Source: an uncultured Collinsella sp. (GTDB taxonomy: Bacteria > Actinomycetota > Coriobacteriia > Coriobacteriales > Coriobacteriaceae). From it: a stretch of 64,000 nucleotides of DNA. The stretch spans positions 1-64,000 of the forward strand of contig CATVTM010000002.1 of NCBI GenBank assembly GCA_958346935.1, in the 5' to 3' direction. The notes under the pieces are model-generated. The model was not told the origin of the DNA. It made no database searches and saw only the letters and a list, made by a program, of their open reading frames with translations. Made by a program: the position numbers and the translations under genes. The number at the start of each line of letters is the position of its first letter. Within the stretch, counting starts at the first letter, position 1. This document shows positions 7,443 to 16,534 of this stretch, piece after piece.

Positions 7443-8957
7443 ATGGAGAACATCAGCTACGAGACGCTCGAGAAGATTGGCTACAAGGGCTACCTGCTGC
7501 CCAAGGACGCGCCCGAGAAGGTTCTGCAGTTTGGCGAGGGCAATTTCCTGCGCGCCTTCGTCGACCGCTTCTTTGACATGGGCAACGAGGCAACCGGCTG
7601 GAACGGCAAGGTTGTCATGGTACAGCCCATCAGTGGCGCCTTTGGCTTTGCCGATGGCATCAATGCCCAGGACGACCTGTACACCGTGCTGGTGCGCGGC
7701 AAGGAGAACGGCAACACGGTCGACGAGTCCCGTGTGATCAGCGCCTGCAGCCGCTGCCTCAATCCGTATCGTGAGGACGACTACCGCGCCATGATGGAGG
7801 TCGCCGTCTCCGACGATTTGGAGATTATCGTCTCCAACACCACCGAGGCTGGCATTGCCTACGATCCGTCCTGCAAGGCCGACGACATGCCGCCCGCGAG
7901 CTTCCCCGCTAAGCTTGCCCAGGTGCTCCACACCCGCTGGGCCGCCGGCAAGCCGGGCGTCATCGTGCTCGCCTGCGAACTCATCGATCACAACGGCGAG
8001 GAGCTGCTGCGCATCATGAACCAGTACGTGAGCGACTGGGGCTGGGAGGACGAGTTTGCGCAGTGGATGGCCAACGACTGCACCGTCTGCACCACGCTCG
8101 TCGACACTATCGTCCCCGGCCGCATCCGCGACCCCAAGGAGGCCGCTGCCGTGGCCGAGCGCCTGGGCTACGAGGATCCTTTCCTGGCCGTGCGCGAGCC
8201 CTTCCAGATGTGGGGCATCCAGGGCGATGAGTCGCTCAAGGAGCGTCTGCCCTTCGTGAAGGCCGGCCTGCCGGGCGTCTTTGTGACCCCCGATGTCACC
8301 CCGTACAAGAAGCGCAAGGTCCGCATCCTCAACGGCGCCCACACTGCCTTTGTTCCGGGCTCCTGGGTTGCCGGCTTTGACATCGTGCGCGATTGCATGC
8401 ACGACGAGACCGTCCGTGGCTTCATGAACACCATGCTCTACGACGAGGTCATCCCGACGCTTGCCGCCGATCTGGATGTCGAGGACTGCAAGGCCTTTGC
8501 CGCCGCCGTCGAGAACCGCTTCGACAACCCGTTTATCGACCACGCGCTGCTCTCCATTTGCCTCAACTCAACCGCCAAATGGCGTGCTCGCGACCTGCCC
8601 ACGCTCAAGGACTATGTTGCCGAGACCGGCAACCTGCCCAAGTGCCTGTCGACGAGCCTCGCTACGCTCATTGCCTTCTATACGCAGGAGCTCGTTGCTC
8701 GCGAGGGTGACGGCCTGCACCTGCGCCGCGCCGACGGCACCGAGTACACCGCTCAGGACGATGCCTTCGTGCTCGATTTCTACGCCGCCCACGCCGGTGC
8801 AGACGATGCCGAGCTGGTGCACGACGTGCTCAGCAACGAGCAGATGTGGGGCGAGGGCCTTACGCAGATCGCCGGCCTTGAGGAGTTTGTCGTCAACGCG
8901 CTTGCCGTTGTGCGCGCCGAGGGCGCCAAGCAGGCATTTGCCAACGCCCAGGCCTAA
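7443..8957 (+). CDS. uxaB: Tagaturonate reductase (altronate oxidoreductase)
   Basis: This 504-aa protein belongs to the long-chain mannitol dehydrogenase family. UxaB reduces tagaturonate to altronate with NADH. Seen are the N-terminal block VLQFGEGNFLRAFVDRFFD, a nucleotide-binding region, and the family motif with NGAHTAFVPGSW (substrate-site Lys in KKRKVRILNGAHT). AAGGAGAGAC precedes the ATG. It follows uxaC by 96 bp and is followed by uxaA, so the galacturonate branch is favoured over the fructuronate branch (UxuB), though the two enzymes are paralogues. Confidence 0.92.
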   Translation: MENISYETLEKIGYKGYLLPKDAPEKVLQFGEGNFLRAFVDRFFDMGNEATGWNGKVVMVQPISGAFGFADGINAQDDLYTVLVRGKENGNTVDESRVISACSRCLNPYREDDYRAMMEVAVSDDLEIIVSNTTEAGIAYDPSCKADDMPPASFPAKLAQVLHTRWAAGKPGVIVLACELIDHNGEELLRIMNQYVSDWGWEDEFAQWMANDCTVCTTLVDTIVPGRIRDPKEAAAVAERLGYEDPFLAVREPFQMWGIQGDESLKERLPFVKAGLPGVFVTPDVTPYKKRKVRILNGAHTAFVPGSWVAGFDIVRDCMHDETVRGFMNTMLYDEVIPTLAADLDVEDCKAFAAAVENRFDNPFIDHALLSICLNSTAKWRARDLPTLKDYVAETGNLPKCLSTSLATLIAFYTQELVAREGDGLHLRRADGTEYTAQDDAFVLDFYAAHAGADDAELVHDVLSNEQMWGEGLTQIAGLEEFVVNALAVVRAEGAKQAFANAQA

Positions 8958-8967
8958 ATCCTTCTGT

Positions 8968-8993
8968 GCGCCCGCCGGGCAACTGGCGGGCGC
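8968..8993 (+). other. GC-rich hairpin between uxaB and uxaA
   Basis: GCGCCCGCC (8968-8976) pairs perfectly with GGCGGGCGC (8985-8993) around an 8-nt loop. No T-run follows. A role in RNA stability or spacing within the operon is inference. Confidence 0.5.
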
Positions 8994-9035
8994 CCGCTGA
9001 CTTCTGCTCAACCTGTAGGGTTAGGACTCTTTGTA

Positions 9036-10520
9036 ATGAATACTATCCAGATCAATCCGGCCGACAACGTGATCGTTGCGCTGTCGCCGCTTGCCAAGGG
9101 CACCGCCGTCGCGGTTCCCGGGGTGGGCGAGATCGTGGCCGCGGAGGATATTCCGCAGGGCCACAAGATGGCCGTGCGCGCCATTGCGGCGGGGGAGGAC
9201 GTCGTCAAGTACGGTCTTCCTATCGGCCACGTGACGGGCGACATCCAGCCCGGTCAGTGGCTTCATACGCATAACGTCAAGACCAACCTTTCGGGCGAGG
9301 TCGAGTACGCTTACAACCCGACGCATCCGGTCGTTGAGCCGGTTGAGCCCGAGACCTTTATGGGTTTCCGCCGCGCTGACGGCCGCGCCGCCACGCGCAA
9401 CGAGCTGTGGATCATCCCCACGGTCGGCTGCGTCAACGAGGTCGCACGTGCCATGTGCGAGCAGGCTCAGGATCTGGTCGAGGGCTCGCTGGAGGGCGTT
9501 TACTACTTCCCGCATCCCTTTGGCTGCTCGCAGACCGGTGCCGACCATGCCCAGACGCGCCGTCTGCTGGTGGCGCTCTCGCGTCACGCAAACGCTGCGG
9601 GTGTGCTGTTCCTGTCCCTCGGTTGCGAAAACTGCACGCACCAGCAGGTACTCGACGAGCTCGGTGACTTCGATCGCGAGCGCGTTCGATTCCTCGCCTG
9701 CCAGGATGTAGCCGACGAGCAGGTCGAGGGTCACAAGATCCTGTCCGAGCTTGCCGACCTGGCCAAGCAGGCCAAGCGTGAGCCCATTCCTGCCTCCGAG
9801 CTGGTCATTGGCCTTAAGTGCGGCGGCTCTGACGGTCTTTCGGGCATTACCGCCAACCCCACGATCGGTCGCGTGAGCGATATGGTTGTCGCCCGCGGCG
9901 GCACGTCGGTGCTCACCGAGGTTCCCGAGATGTTTGGCGCGGAGAGCATTCTGCTCGATCGCTGTGAGAGCCAGGACGTCTTTAACGCAGCTGCCGACAT
10001 GCTCAACGGCTTTAAGGGCTACTTTATCAGCCACGGCGAGGTCGTCTATGAGAACCCGAGCCCCGGCAACAAGGACGGCGGCATTACCACGCTCGAGGAC
10101 AAGAGCTGCGGCTGCGTGCAAAAGGGCGGATCTGCCCCCATCGTCGACGTACTGCCGTATGCCGGTCAGGCTACCAAGCATGGCCTGAACATGCTGTGCG
10201 GTCCGGGCAACGACATGGTATCCACCACGGCCCTGACGGCTGCCGGCTGCCACGTAATCCTGTTCTCGACCGGCCGCGGCACGCCGTTTGGCGCACCGGC
10301 GCCTACCCTCAAGGTGTTCACCAACCAGCGTCTGTGCGACCACAAGGCCAACTGGATGGACTTTAACGCCGGCGTGGTCGCCACGGGCGAGCGTACACTC
10401 GACGAGGCTGCCCACGACCTGTACCAGCTGGTGCTAGAAACGGCGAGCGGCAAGCTTACGAGTGCCGAGCGTCGCAGCTGCCACGAGATCAGCATTTGGA
10501 AGGATGGCGTCTGCCTGTAG
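9036..10520 (+). CDS. uxaA: Altronate dehydratase
   Basis: This 494-aa protein is a full-length UxaA. The N-terminal SAF domain spans about residues 1-95. The dehydratase domain begins around FMGFRRADGRAATRNELWIIPTVGCVN and includes HPFGCSQTG, LKCGGSDGLSGITANP and LCGPGNDMVSTTALTAAGCH. The enzyme removes water from altronate to give KDG in the cytosol. GGTTAGGA lies before the ATG. The gene is followed by a strong terminator, which ends the uxaCBA unit. Confidence 0.95.
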   Translation: MNTIQINPADNVIVALSPLAKGTAVAVPGVGEIVAAEDIPQGHKMAVRAIAAGEDVVKYGLPIGHVTGDIQPGQWLHTHNVKTNLSGEVEYAYNPTHPVVEPVEPETFMGFRRADGRAATRNELWIIPTVGCVNEVARAMCEQAQDLVEGSLEGVYYFPHPFGCSQTGADHAQTRRLLVALSRHANAAGVLFLSLGCENCTHQQVLDELGDFDRERVRFLACQDVADEQVEGHKILSELADLAKQAKREPIPASELVIGLKCGGSDGLSGITANPTIGRVSDMVVARGGTSVLTEVPEMFGAESILLDRCESQDVFNAAADMLNGFKGYFISHGEVVYENPSPGNKDGGITTLEDKSCGCVQKGGSAPIVDVLPYAGQATKHGLNMLCGPGNDMVSTTALTAAGCHVILFSTGRGTPFGAPAPTLKVFTNQRLCDHKANWMDFNAGVVATGERTLDEAAHDLYQLVLETASGKLTSAERRSCHEISIWKDGVCL

Positions 10521-10552
10521 CGGTAAATGGGTTCGCATAGGGCGCTATTGAC

Positions 10553-10592
10553 CATGGCCCCGTCGGGAGTGTTCCCGGCGGGGCCATGTTTG
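10553..10592 (+). terminator. Intrinsic terminator after uxaA
   Basis: A 16-bp stem with one G-U pair (10553-10568 with 10573-10588) and a 4-nt loop is followed by TTTG. It encloses the GGCCCCG core. Confidence 0.82.
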
Positions 10593-10642
10593 TTCTGTCT
10601 GTTCGGGCGTGTCTTCCTGAGGGTACGGGAGCGGCGAAAACA

Positions 10643-10654
10643 ATAAACGTTCAC
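10643..10654. promoter_or_regulatory. Operator-like half-degenerate site A before the GPH transporter
   Basis: ATAAACGTTCAC followed by CT matches the right half of GTGAACGTTCAC exactly and keeps the central CG. It is the first of three sites in the 379-bp gap before the transporter. Confidence 0.6.
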
Positions 10655-10762
10655 CTAATCGACCTCAAATTTAAACCCACTCAATACCCATGTAATCGTG
10701 ATTTTTTTCAAGTCAGATGTCCGTTTAACGGCAAAAAACGACCGTTCAAGGATAATATACAA

Positions 10763-10774
10763 GTGAACGTTCAC
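10763..10774. promoter_or_regulatory. GTGAACGTTCAC operator before the GPH transporter
   Basis: A perfect 12-bp palindrome in the context AAGTGAACGTTCACCTAT. GATAATATAC directly upstream resembles a -10 element, so the operator would overlap the transcription start. Confidence 0.8.
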
Positions 10775-10802
10775 CTATCATATGCAATCGAGCATAATCT
10801 AG

Positions 10803-10814
10803 CTAAACGTTCAC
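10803..10814. promoter_or_regulatory. Operator-like site C before the GPH transporter
   Basis: CTAAACGTTCAC followed by CC again keeps the right half and centre of the motif. It lies 86 bp before the transporter start. Confidence 0.6.
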
Positions 10815-10899
10815 CCTACGAGTGGGCGATATGCAGACAGACATCGGTATGGACTCCAATGTCTTGTTACAAGACAATCGAGAAAAGAGAGGGAGCTCG

Positions 10900-12459
10900 A
10901 TGACTAACAAGATCGGTAAAAAGCGCAAGATCACATTCTGGACGCGCTTGGGCTTTGGTATGGGCGGCATGCTCAACTCCGGTGCCCTGAGCTTTACGCA
11001 CAGCTACATGGTGCTGTTCCTGTCCACGGAGTGCGGTCTGTCCGCAGGCGAGGCTGCGCTGATCAGCTCGTTCGCCATCTATCTCAACGCCATTCTGTGC
11101 CCGCTCATGGGCTTTGTGGCCGATAACTTCTACGCTACTAAGATCGGCCGCATCTTTGGCCGCCGCCGTTTCTGGATCTTGCTGGCTATCCCGATGATGG
11201 TCGCCGAGCCGCTCATCTTTGTGGCTACGCCGTTTGGTTTCCCGTACTACTTTGTGTTGTACCTGATCTACAACGTCGCGTACACGTTCTGCACCGCCAA
11301 CCTGTCGCCGCTTACCATCGAGATGACCGACGACTTCAAGGAGCGTACGTACCTCACCGGCTACAAGCACCTCTTTGGTAACGCCGCCGGCTTCCTTATG
11401 GCAGCACTCGTCGGCTTTGGCTTTGGCACCTTCGGTGAGACCAACCCGTTCAGCTACTTCATCATCGCTACGATCAATGCTTCGGTCATGGCAATCTCGC
11501 TGCTGTGCGTGTACCTGTCCACGTGGGAGCACACCCCCGAGGAGGTCGCTCAGGAGAAGATTGAGAGCGTCGGCGAGGGTATCAAGAAGTTTTTCATCGA
11601 CGTTATCTCTACCTTCCGCAACAAGTCCTTCCGCAAGGTCCTGTATGCGCAGGTCTCCACGAAGCTCGCCGCTGCCTGCTGGTCTGCGTGCCTGTCCTTC
11701 TTCATCGTCTACTGTCTGCAGATTCCTAAGTCCTACGAGTCCGTGATGGAGATGCCCGGCAAGGTCGTCGCTATCGTCTGCACCGCCATCTGGGTCGCCC
11801 TCATGGCCAAGAAGGGCTTCCACAAGTCTTGGTACCTGGCCAACGTCGGTTGCGCTGCGTGCATCATCGCCTACAACTACTTCGCCTTTGGTCAGATCAA
11901 CGGCACCTCCACGGTCGCCATCGCCATGATTGCCTACCCCATCATCTTCGCCATCTGGAAGTTCTTCTACGTTGGCTTCCAGTATCTGCCCGATGTTCTG
12001 CTCAACTACATCCCCGATGTCGATGAGCTCATCACCCTGCGTCGCCGCGAGGGCATCTACAGCTCCGCTCAGCAGCTCTGCCAGCAGATTGCCCAGGCTG
12101 TTGCCGTCAACGTATGGGCTATCGTCCTTGCTGCCTCCGGCTTCATTCAGACCGCCGGCAACAGCGACGCCGTGACCCAGCCCGCCACCGTGCCTCTGTA
12201 CATCTGCGGCTACATGCTCATCGGCTGCGCCGGCTTCTTCCTGCTCGCGGCCGTCCTTGCCCGCGGCATCAAGATTGACAAGGAGCAGTGCGACATCCTT
12301 TGCGACGAGATCCACCGTGTCAAGGAGGGTGGCAAGATGGCCGACGTCAAGCCCGAGGTCAAGGCGCTTTGCGAGGAGCTCTCCGGCTTTAAGTACGAGG
12401 ACTGCTTTGCACACAACAATGTTGGCTTCCAGGACGGCAGCGTAATTCCCGCCGAGTAG
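10900..12459 (+). CDS. GPH-family (MFS) sugar/uronide:cation symporter
   Basis: This 519-aa membrane protein has about 12 hydrophobic segments. It resembles the glycoside-pentoside-hexuronide:cation symporters, with an early WTRLGFGMGGMLNSG, a basic loop after helix 3 (GRIFGRRRFW) and LSPLTIEMTDDFKERTYLTGYKHLFG. The extended C-terminal cytosolic tail is about 60 aa. The ATG at 10900 follows GAGAGGGAG; a longer upstream frame from 10822 would add a hydrophilic stretch. Three operator-like palindromes upstream and a GH28 gene downstream make a galacturonate or oligogalacturonide substrate likely. The exact substrate cannot be read from sequence. Confidence 0.85.
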   Translation: MTNKIGKKRKITFWTRLGFGMGGMLNSGALSFTHSYMVLFLSTECGLSAGEAALISSFAIYLNAILCPLMGFVADNFYATKIGRIFGRRRFWILLAIPMMVAEPLIFVATPFGFPYYFVLYLIYNVAYTFCTANLSPLTIEMTDDFKERTYLTGYKHLFGNAAGFLMAALVGFGFGTFGETNPFSYFIIATINASVMAISLLCVYLSTWEHTPEEVAQEKIESVGEGIKKFFIDVISTFRNKSFRKVLYAQVSTKLAAACWSACLSFFIVYCLQIPKSYESVMEMPGKVVAIVCTAIWVALMAKKGFHKSWYLANVGCAACIIAYNYFAFGQINGTSTVAIAMIAYPIIFAIWKFFYVGFQYLPDVLLNYIPDVDELITLRRREGIYSSAQQLCQQIAQAVAVNVWAIVLAASGFIQTAGNSDAVTQPATVPLYICGYMLIGCAGFFLLAAVLARGIKIDKEQCDILCDEIHRVKEGGKMADVKPEVKALCEELSGFKYEDCFAHNNVGFQDGSVIPAE

Positions 12460-12483
12460 GGCAGGCGCATCGTCCAAACCACA

Positions 12484-12527
12484 GGGCCGTGCCACCGGAG
12501 ATCCACCGGCGGGTACGGCCCTTTTTT
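12484..12527 (+). terminator. Intrinsic terminator after the GPH transporter
   Basis: GGGCCGT (12484-12490) pairs with ACGGCCC (12515-12521), an inner CCGG-rich helix extends it, and six T follow. Confidence 0.85.
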
Positions 12528-12573
12528 AAAAACGAGTAGTATGAACTTCTGATTACATTTGAGGGAGAGACCC

Positions 12574-14169
12574 ATGGAGACGAACGTTATCTGGCGCAAT
12601 GCCCGCGCGGCCGTTATCGAGCTCGACGATGGCGGCTACTTTACCTGTGCCGATACGTGGGAGATCTTTGTCAACGATGAGCCCGCCGGTACCACGAATA
12701 CGGTCGAGACCTATGTCGATGGCCTGACCCCCGGCAAGCGCAACCTGATCCGCTTTGTCTGCGGCGAGCGCGAGTTGAGCGTAGGCGTCACCACGCCGGC
12801 GGAGCCCTTTACCATCAACGTTCGCGACTGCGGCGCCAAGGGCGATGCCGAGCACGATGACACCACCAACATTCAGGCTGCCATCATGGCCTGCCCCAAG
12901 GGCGGGCGCGTGCTGATCCCCGCCGGCAACTACCGCATCAAGTCCCTCTTCCTTAAGAGCAATATCAACATCGAGCTTGCCGAGGGCGCGGTGCTGCTGG
13001 CCCGTCACGACCGCGCGGCGCTTGCCTACATTCCGGGCACGGTCACGGGCGATGAGGGCGCCGGGTATGCTGGCACCGACATGCTGCCCCTGGGCCGCTG
13101 GGAAGGCGAGAGCTTTTCGACCTACTGTTCGACCTTTACGGGCCTGAGCGTGCACGACGTGTGCATCTATGGCCGCGGCGCCATCGACGGCCAGACCGAT
13201 TTTGCCGAGGACAACTGGTGGAACAAGGACTTTAAGAACATCTTCCGTCCCGAGGAGGGCCGCGAGGTCGCCCGCCCGCGCATGATTTTCCTGTCCGAGT
13301 GCGAAAACGTGAGCCTTGCCGGCTTTACCGTGCGCAACAGCCCGGCGTGGAATATCCATCCCATTCTGTGCGAGCACGTCGATGCCCTGTGCCTGTCCAT
13401 CGAGGGTCCCAAGAACTCCCACAACACCGACGGTTTCGATCCCGAGAGCTGCGGTTTTGTCCGCATCCTTGGCTGTCAGTTCTCGGTGGGCGACGACTGC
13501 ATCGCCATCAAGAGCGGCAAACTGGGCATCGAGCCCGAGCTTCGTCCCGCCACGCACGACGTGCTGATCTCGCACTGCTACATGCACGACGGCCACGGCG
13601 CCGTGGTGCTGGGATCCGAGGCCGCCGGCGGCATCAAGGACCTCACCGTGAGCAAGTGCCTCTTTGAGCGCACCGACCGCGGCCTGCGCGTCAAGACACG
13701 CCGCGGACGCGGCAAGGACGCCGTCAACGAGGGCATCACCTTCGAGCACATTCGCATGGATAAGGTGCTCACGCCCTTCGTGGTCAACTCGTTCTACTTC
13801 TGCGACAGGGACGGCAAGACCGACTACGTGCAGTCTCGCGAGGCGCTGCCCGTCGACGACCGTACGCCCGGCTTTGGCGCCACGACGTTTTGCGATATCG
13901 AGGCCACCAACTGCCATGCGGCCGCGGCCTATATCACGGGCCTTCCCGAGAGCAAGGTGACGCGCCTGACGTTCCAGGATGTCCATGTGACCTTTGCCGC
14001 CGATGCCGAGCCCTTTGTGCCGGCCATGGCCTGCGGCGTGGAGCCCATGGTGCGCCAGGGCATCATCGCGCAGAACGTGAAAGTCCTCGACCTGCAGAAC
14101 GTGCGCATCGAGGGTCAGGATGGCGACGAGCTGCAGCTGCAAAACGTCGACAAGGTTATCCGCGCGTAG
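12574..14169 (+). CDS. GH28 polygalacturonase-like hydrolase, cytoplasmic
   Basis: This 531-aa protein is a right-handed beta-helix GH28 enzyme. Catalytic motifs are NTDGFD (about residues 284-289), GDDCIAIKSG (about 306-315), a GHG in HDGHGAVVLGSE (about 339) and RGLRVKTRRGRG (about 368), equivalent to the RIK block. An N-terminal ~90-residue beta-sandwich-like segment precedes the helix at FTINVRDCGAKGD. No signal peptide is present, so it should hydrolyse imported oligogalacturonides inside the cell, probably from a chain end. The ATG at 12574 follows GAGGGAGAGACCC. Its neighbours are the transporter and the CE8 fusion. A rhamnogalacturonan or xylogalacturonan substrate is also possible. 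Confidence 0.9.
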   Translation: METNVIWRNARAAVIELDDGGYFTCADTWEIFVNDEPAGTTNTVETYVDGLTPGKRNLIRFVCGERELSVGVTTPAEPFTINVRDCGAKGDAEHDDTTNIQAAIMACPKGGRVLIPAGNYRIKSLFLKSNINIELAEGAVLLARHDRAALAYIPGTVTGDEGAGYAGTDMLPLGRWEGESFSTYCSTFTGLSVHDVCIYGRGAIDGQTDFAEDNWWNKDFKNIFRPEEGREVARPRMIFLSECENVSLAGFTVRNSPAWNIHPILCEHVDALCLSIEGPKNSHNTDGFDPESCGFVRILGCQFSVGDDCIAIKSGKLGIEPELRPATHDVLISHCYMHDGHGAVVLGSEAAGGIKDLTVSKCLFERTDRGLRVKTRRGRGKDAVNEGITFEHIRMDKVLTPFVVNSFYFCDRDGKTDYVQSREALPVDDRTPGFGATTFCDIEATNCHAAAAYITGLPESKVTRLTFQDVHVTFAADAEPFVPAMACGVEPMVRQGIIAQNVKVLDLQNVRIEGQDGDELQLQNVDKVIRA

Positions 14170-14300
14170 GGTAGTGCTCCTGCACAAGTGAATACGGCAT
14201 GTTGAGGCGTGCGACGGTCGGGTCTGCCCGGCTGTCGCACGCAATCTATAGGTGCCGGTATTGCATGGTGGGTGTTCTGTGACAGAAAGCGTAATGACAG

Positions 14301-16466
14301 ATGAGTGGTAAAGAACAGCTCTTTGAGGTATCGCTCGAACGCGAAGGCGCGTATCGCAGCATTTCGGCGGCGCTCGAGGCGGCGGAGCGGTGTGTGCCCG
14401 ATGCGACCGTGCCGGTGCGCGTGCTGGTGGCGCCGGGTGAGTACCGCGAACGGGTCGAAATTCGTCGTCCGCATGTGACGCTCGAGGGCGAGACGGCCGA
14501 CAGCGTGCGTATCGTGGGAGGCCTGGGTGCCAAGATGCCTTCGGAAGATGGTAGCGGCCAGGATGGAAGACTCGGCACCTTCCGTACGTACACGGTGCTG
14601 GTCGATGCCGACGACGTGACGCTTGCGGGTCTAACAATCGAAAACAACGCCGGTGATGGGCGCGAGGTCGGCCAGGCGATTGCCCTGTATGCCGACGGCG
14701 ACCGTTTGGTGGTCGACGCCTGCTGCATTACGGGACGCCAGGACACCCTGTTTTTGGGTCCGTTGCCCCCACGCGAAGTCAAACCGGGCGGGTTCATAGG
14801 ACCCAAGCAGTTCGCCCCGCGCCGCGTGGGGCGGCAGTATTTTCGACGTTGCCGGATCGAGGGCGATGTCGACTTTATCTTTGGCGGCGCGCGTGCCTAC
14901 TTTGAGGGGTGTGAGATTCGCTCGCTCAACCGCGATATGGATGTCAACGGGTATGTAACGGCAGCCTCCACGCCTCAGGGCGAGCCGTACGGATTTGTGT
15001 TTCATGGCTGTTCGTTTACAGCCGATGAGGGCATTGCCCCCGGATCGGTCTATCTGGGTCGTCCATGGCGCGAGTGGGCCCAGACCGTTTTGCTCGAATG
15101 CTGGCTGGGCCCCCATATTTCACTCGAGGGTTGGTGGGATTGGAATAAGCCAGCGGCACATGACGGCACCCTGTATGCCGGCGGTGCCCTGTTTGGCCCG
15201 GCGGGTGATACTGCCGCTTGGGTGCCGTGGGCGCATTGCCTGACCGGTCAGGATTCCGAACGCTATGCGCGTGACCGAGTGCTTGCCGGCACGGATGGTT
15301 GGGATCCCGAGGGCGGCGACGGTGATGCGGTAGAGACGGCCGGGCTATCTGCCAATGGCCGCACCGTGCACATCGAGACGTACTACGAGGACGAACCTGC
15401 GCTGCGCGCCCGACTGAAGCGCGAGGGGCGCTCGGCCGCATTTACGGGCAAGACTCCCACAGACTTTGAGGCATGGAAGGCTGCGACCAGGACTCGTCTG
15501 TACGATATTTTGGGTCTTTCGCTTATGGACCGCGCCCCGATTGAGATTCGTGAGCTCAATCGCGTGCGGGTTGCCGGCAGCATCGTGCGTACTCATGCGG
15601 TGTTGCAGGTTGAGCACGATGTGTGGATGCCGTTTTACCTGTTGGAGCCGTCCCGCCCCAAGCTTGACGAGCGGGGACTCAAGCGCTGCTATATCTGCCC
15701 GCATGGTCACCAGGGGGCGGGTGCTGCAAGCATAGCCGGCGTTGCGGGCGTGCCGGCGGTCGACGATGCCGTGCGTAAGTTCAATTACGACTACGGTCTG
15801 CGTTTAGCGCGCATGGGTTACGTGACCGTCTGCCCCGATGCGCGTGGTTGGGGATACCGTCGTGACTGGAAGGGTCAGGGCGACGACGAGAACAGCTACC
15901 TGCGCGGTACGTGTCTGAATCAAGCACGTATGGCCGAGCCGCTGGGTCTTACGGTCGCGGGCCTCAACGCCTGGGACAACATGCGCTTGATTGATTACTT
16001 GGAGACACGCGGGGACATTGCCATGGACGACCTGGGCTGCTTTGGTTTTTCGGGCGGCGGTTACATGACGTTGTACCTGTCTGCGCTCGACCCGCGCGTG
16101 CGCAAGGCGTTTGTCTCGGGCTATCTGTACGGCGTTGATGATTCGCTACTGCACCTCAACGGCAATTGCAGCTGCAATTACACGCCTGGACTCTGGCGTC
16201 TGCTCGATATGGGCGACATTGCATCGCTTGTCGCGCCACGGCCGCTCTTGGTTCAGAGCTGCGAGAAAGACCATCTCAACGGCGCCCGCGGGCTTGCGAA
16301 CGTAGACGAGCAGCTCGATATCGTTCGTGACGCCTACGCACTGCTGGGCAAGGACGAAAACCTTCTGCACGAGGTCTGCCCGGGTGGACACCACCTGGGC
16401 GTGGCGCATCTTGCCGAGGATATCGAATGGCTCGATTCGCAAGTTGCGGAATGCGCCCACGCATAG
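14301..16466 (+). CDS. Two-domain pectin esterase: CE8 pectin methylesterase fused to alpha/beta hydrolase
   Basis: This 721-aa protein joins two enzymes. Residues 1 to about 320 form a CE8 pectin methylesterase beta-helix with GRQDTLF (about 143), DVDFIFGGARAYFEGC (about 189) and YLGRPWREWAQTVL (about 251); these hold the two catalytic Asp and the Arg. Residues about 370-721 form an alpha/beta hydrolase with nucleophile elbow GFSGGG (Ser584), Asp657 in CEKDH and His697/698 in GGHH. The second half resembles acetyl-xylan-esterase or Abhydrolase_7-type enzymes. The fusion would strip methyl and perhaps acetyl groups from galacturonan oligomers. There is no signal peptide. The ribosome site is weak. 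GH28 lies upstream and an SGNH esterase downstream. The C-terminal substrate is inferred; a second methylesterase is also possible. Confidence 0.85.
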   Translation: MSGKEQLFEVSLEREGAYRSISAALEAAERCVPDATVPVRVLVAPGEYRERVEIRRPHVTLEGETADSVRIVGGLGAKMPSEDGSGQDGRLGTFRTYTVLVDADDVTLAGLTIENNAGDGREVGQAIALYADGDRLVVDACCITGRQDTLFLGPLPPREVKPGGFIGPKQFAPRRVGRQYFRRCRIEGDVDFIFGGARAYFEGCEIRSLNRDMDVNGYVTAASTPQGEPYGFVFHGCSFTADEGIAPGSVYLGRPWREWAQTVLLECWLGPHISLEGWWDWNKPAAHDGTLYAGGALFGPAGDTAAWVPWAHCLTGQDSERYARDRVLAGTDGWDPEGGDGDAVETAGLSANGRTVHIETYYEDEPALRARLKREGRSAAFTGKTPTDFEAWKAATRTRLYDILGLSLMDRAPIEIRELNRVRVAGSIVRTHAVLQVEHDVWMPFYLLEPSRPKLDERGLKRCYICPHGHQGAGAASIAGVAGVPAVDDAVRKFNYDYGLRLARMGYVTVCPDARGWGYRRDWKGQGDDENSYLRGTCLNQARMAEPLGLTVAGLNAWDNMRLIDYLETRGDIAMDDLGCFGFSGGGYMTLYLSALDPRVRKAFVSGYLYGVDDSLLHLNGNCSCNYTPGLWRLLDMGDIASLVAPRPLLVQSCEKDHLNGARGLANVDEQLDIVRDAYALLGKDENLLHEVCPGGHHLGVAHLAEDIEWLDSQVAECAHA

Positions 16467-16534
16467 CCCCTCGGATGTTGCGAATGAACGGTATGTACCT
16501 GTAAGACCGCCGATGTGCGGGTGAGGAGAAGAAT

